DNA from: Vulcanimicrobiota bacterium
GTDB taxonomy: Bacteria; Vulcanimicrobiota; Vulcanimicrobiia; Vulcanimicrobiales; Vulcanimicrobiaceae
Reading direction: 5' to 3'
DNA: 64,000 bases
NCBI GenBank assembly: GCA_027452165.1
Contig: DAIDGX010000024.1
Location: 1-64,000 of the forward strand
Shown here piece after piece: positions 62,352 to 64,000 of the stretch. A program made the translations under genes and the position numbers. Below the pieces are notes generated by a model, which saw only the letters and a list, made by a program, of their open reading frames with translations, did no database searches and was not told the origin of the DNA. The stretch's first letter is position 1. Each line of letters starts with the position of its first letter.

Positions 62352-64000
62352 TGGGTAACCTCCAGATGCACACGCAGCGCGGGTGACGCGCTCGACGTGA
62401 TCGGAATGCCGGTCGTGTGCGAGAGATACTCGTACCGCAAGCCGAGCGCAAAGTGCGGCCCGACGTGACGGCTAAGCGTCAGCGCAAAATCGCGATCGAT
62501 CGCATGGCCGAAGGCGCTGCTCGAATTGCTCGCGGCGTAGAAGCTCTGGAGTTCGAACGTTGACGGCGGTCCAAGCGGCAACCCGTAGGTGATCGTCGCG
62601 CCGGTATTCGAGAGTCCGGTCAGCATCGGGATGCCGAAACGCGGAACCGATCCGCTCGCCGGCAGCGGCGCGTTGTTCATCGCGTTGACGCCGATCGCGA
62701 ATTGCCGTGCGCCGCGCACCTCGCTCCACTGCACGCTCGTCGTACGAATCACGGCGTTCAGGCTCCCGCCGAGCAGATCGCGCATCGCGGTGAGACTCTC
62801 GGAGAGTCCGAGCGACGCACCGTTCCACGATCGGGAGATCGCAAGGCTACCCGTGTCGGCGTCGGTGCTCGCGCCAAGGCTGCGATTCGACGCGCGCGAT
62901 CCCGTAAGCGCGATCGTGAGCGAACTCGGCAGCGAGAGCACGTATCCGAGATCGGCGTTTGCGACGCGCGAGAAGACCGAGCGCGTGCTCGTTTGCGTTG
63001 CGCCCGCAAGCAGCGTGCCGTGCGCACCGAGTCCAAACTGCGCGTTGAGCGCGGTGGCGGTTTGATCGCCGGCCGCGCCCGCGCCGCCCACCGCTCCGAA
63101 GAGCGGTCCCGCGTTGGTGTACGTCGCCGATATCGCGGTGCGCGCATGGGCAAAGTTCAGCAAGAGATCGTCTCCGGTATCCGAACCCGCGGGAGCACCG
63201 ACGGCGAGCCCATCGACGGTCGAGACGCCGACATCGGCGCTCACGTCGAGATCGCGCGAGAGATGGTGTTCGAGCGAGGCGAGCGTCGTGACCGCGCGCT
63301 GCTCGACGCTAAAGAACCCGGTCGATGGATCGTCGCGCACGTCGATCACCCGTGCCGCGGCTTTTGTCTGCGCATCGCCATACGAGATGCCGAAAATGTT
63401 TGAGCGTTGTCCTTGTAAGCCGTCGAATGCAAGCGCCGACGATCCCGATGCGAGATCGACGCGCATGCGCCCGGTACGATACGCGCCGAAGAGCCCGCGC
63501 ACGACTTCACCGCTCCCGAGCAACTGCGGCAGCGCGACCATCGTGCGGCCGTCACCGATCAGCCAGCCCGGAGACGCGCTCGTCGTGTCACCGCCCTGCG
63601 CATCGGGTGCACGCACCTTGCCCGGCTTACCGGAGCGCAGGTAGAACGTTGCATCGGAGCGACCCGAGACGGGATCGGTCGTTCCCGTAATGCCGAGCGC
63701 CGAGGTGGGAAATTGCAACTCGGTCGTGATCGCGGCGTTGAGCGATTCACGCGACGGCGTGGCCGGACCGATGTCGAGCGCGCCGCTTCCACGTACCGAA
63801 CTCTTGAGCGCGGCGTGCGGGTCGGGGCCGGGCAGCACGCGCAGCGGAATCGGTTGCGAACGCAGCACGCGTCCGCCGTTGAGGGTGAGCAACGAGATCG
63901 TCAACGCGTACCGTCCCGACGCATCCAGCGGGACATCATAGGGGACCTGGAGCACGCGCGACGCGGCACCCGCGAATGTCGAAACAAAGACCGGGACCGC
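62348..64000 (-). CDS. Probable outer-membrane beta-barrel protein, partial (N-terminus beyond right edge)
   Basis: The frame is open from 64000 to its stop at 62348 (about 550 residues visible), so the start lies outside the window; the codons at 63956-64000 continue it without a stop. The visible part begins with a small Ig-like or usher-like domain (PYDVPLDASGRYALTISLLT), and then shows many alternating strands (ALNAQFGLGAHGTLLAG, ADLGYVLSLPSSLTIALTG, SLAISRSWNGASLGLSESL) and ends in an aromatic-rich strand (ALGLRYEYLSHTTG, LRVHLEVTQ). This is the pattern of a beta-barrel or usher-like transporter of the outer membrane. It overlaps the PKD gene by ATGA, so the barrel may export or anchor that protein. 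Confidence 0.7.
   Translation of the reverse strand, partial: AVPVFVSTFAGAASRVLQVPYDVPLDASGRYALTISLLTLNGGRVLRSQPIPLRVLPGPDPHAALKSSVRGSGALDIGPATPSRESLNAAITTELQFPTSALGITGTTDPVSGRSDATFYLRSGKPGKVRAPDAQGGDTTSASPGWLIGDGRTMVALPQLLGSGEVVRGLFGAYRTGRMRVDLASGSSALAFDGLQGQRSNIFGISYGDAQTKAAARVIDVRDDPSTGFFSVEQRAVTTLASLEHHLSRDLDVSADVGVSTVDGLAVGAPAGSDTGDDLLLNFAHARTAISATYTNAGPLFGAVGGAGAAGDQTATALNAQFGLGAHGTLLAGATQTSTRSVFSRVANADLGYVLSLPSSLTIALTGSRASNRSLGASTDADTGSLAISRSWNGASLGLSESLTAMRDLLGGSLNAVIRTTSVQWSEVRGARQFAIGVNAMNNAPLPASGSVPRFGIPMLTGLSNTGATITYGLPLGPPSTFELQSFYAASNSSSAFGHAIDRDFALTLSRHVGPHFALGLRYEYLSHTTGIPITSSASPALRVHLEVTQ

Noticed and set aside
1-64000. tRNA, rRNA, CRISPR arrays, insertion sequences and phage genes
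   Set aside because: I looked at the gaps between genes for T-loop signatures, repeated spacers, transposase motifs and integrase motifs and recognised none; a covariance-model scan would be the decisive test.

Overview
The window is GC-rich bacterial chromosome, densely packed on both strands, with many ATGA/GTGA start-stop overlaps and few gaps. No rRNA, tRNA, CRISPR array, transposase or phage gene was recognised. The gene set suggests an aerobic or microaerobic, menaquinone-using bacterium with two membranes: a Tat-exported Rieske protein, a cytochrome b/c fusion, system II cytochrome c maturation, a TonB-like protein and a probable outer-membrane beta-barrel. No gene here is diagnostic of phylum. 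An Eremiobacterota-like (WPS-2) affiliation is a guess from gene content and style, not a demonstrated fact.

Layout. 1-9800: end of a secreted protein, leuS, a GalE-like epimerase, comEC, two secreted unknowns, an OPT transporter and a PAS-like small protein. 9829-16602: a LuxR/LAL regulator converges on a six-gene minus-strand operon, ahpC - thioredoxin-like redoxin - tfuA - SAM methyltransferase - ycaO - 98-aa peptide. 16750-30005: a small membrane-protein/XRE operon behind a promoter that predicts leaderless mRNA, a hydrolase, mscS, nadA-nadC, envelope proteins, prolidase-type peptidase, an NCS1 permease and a Na+-export-type ABC pair. 30061-34926: rsmI-metG-GGDEF-tatD. 35831-43193: ubiE/menG, polyprenyl diphosphate synthase, tatA-tatC, resB-ccsA, Rieske and cytochrome b/c, ending at a perfect GC-rich terminator. 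44992-53481: a tetrapyrrole operon (sirC-hemC-half-hemD fusion, hemB, mobA, hemL, hemA, cobA-hemD fusion, a DUF92 membrane protein). 53496-64000: a molybdopterin oxidoreductase, a glutaredoxin, a TonB-like protein, then a large surface cluster (Fn3 protein, 1327-aa PKD protein, beta-barrel running off the edge).

How the parts fit. The 36-43 kb block supplies quinone, Tat export, cytochrome c assembly and the quinol:cytochrome c/plastocyanin-type complex that uses all three; the next block makes its heme. MobA in the heme operon and the Mo-enzyme just after it suggest shared cofactor logistics. The strongest candidate for an undescribed system is the TfuA/YcaO locus. TfuA plus YcaO is the pair known to install peptide-backbone thioamides in several RiPP pathways and in methyl-coenzyme M reductase. 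There is no McrA here. Instead the operon ends in a small helical-leader-like peptide with a single C-terminal cysteine, and it begins with two thiol-redox enzymes translationally linked to tfuA.
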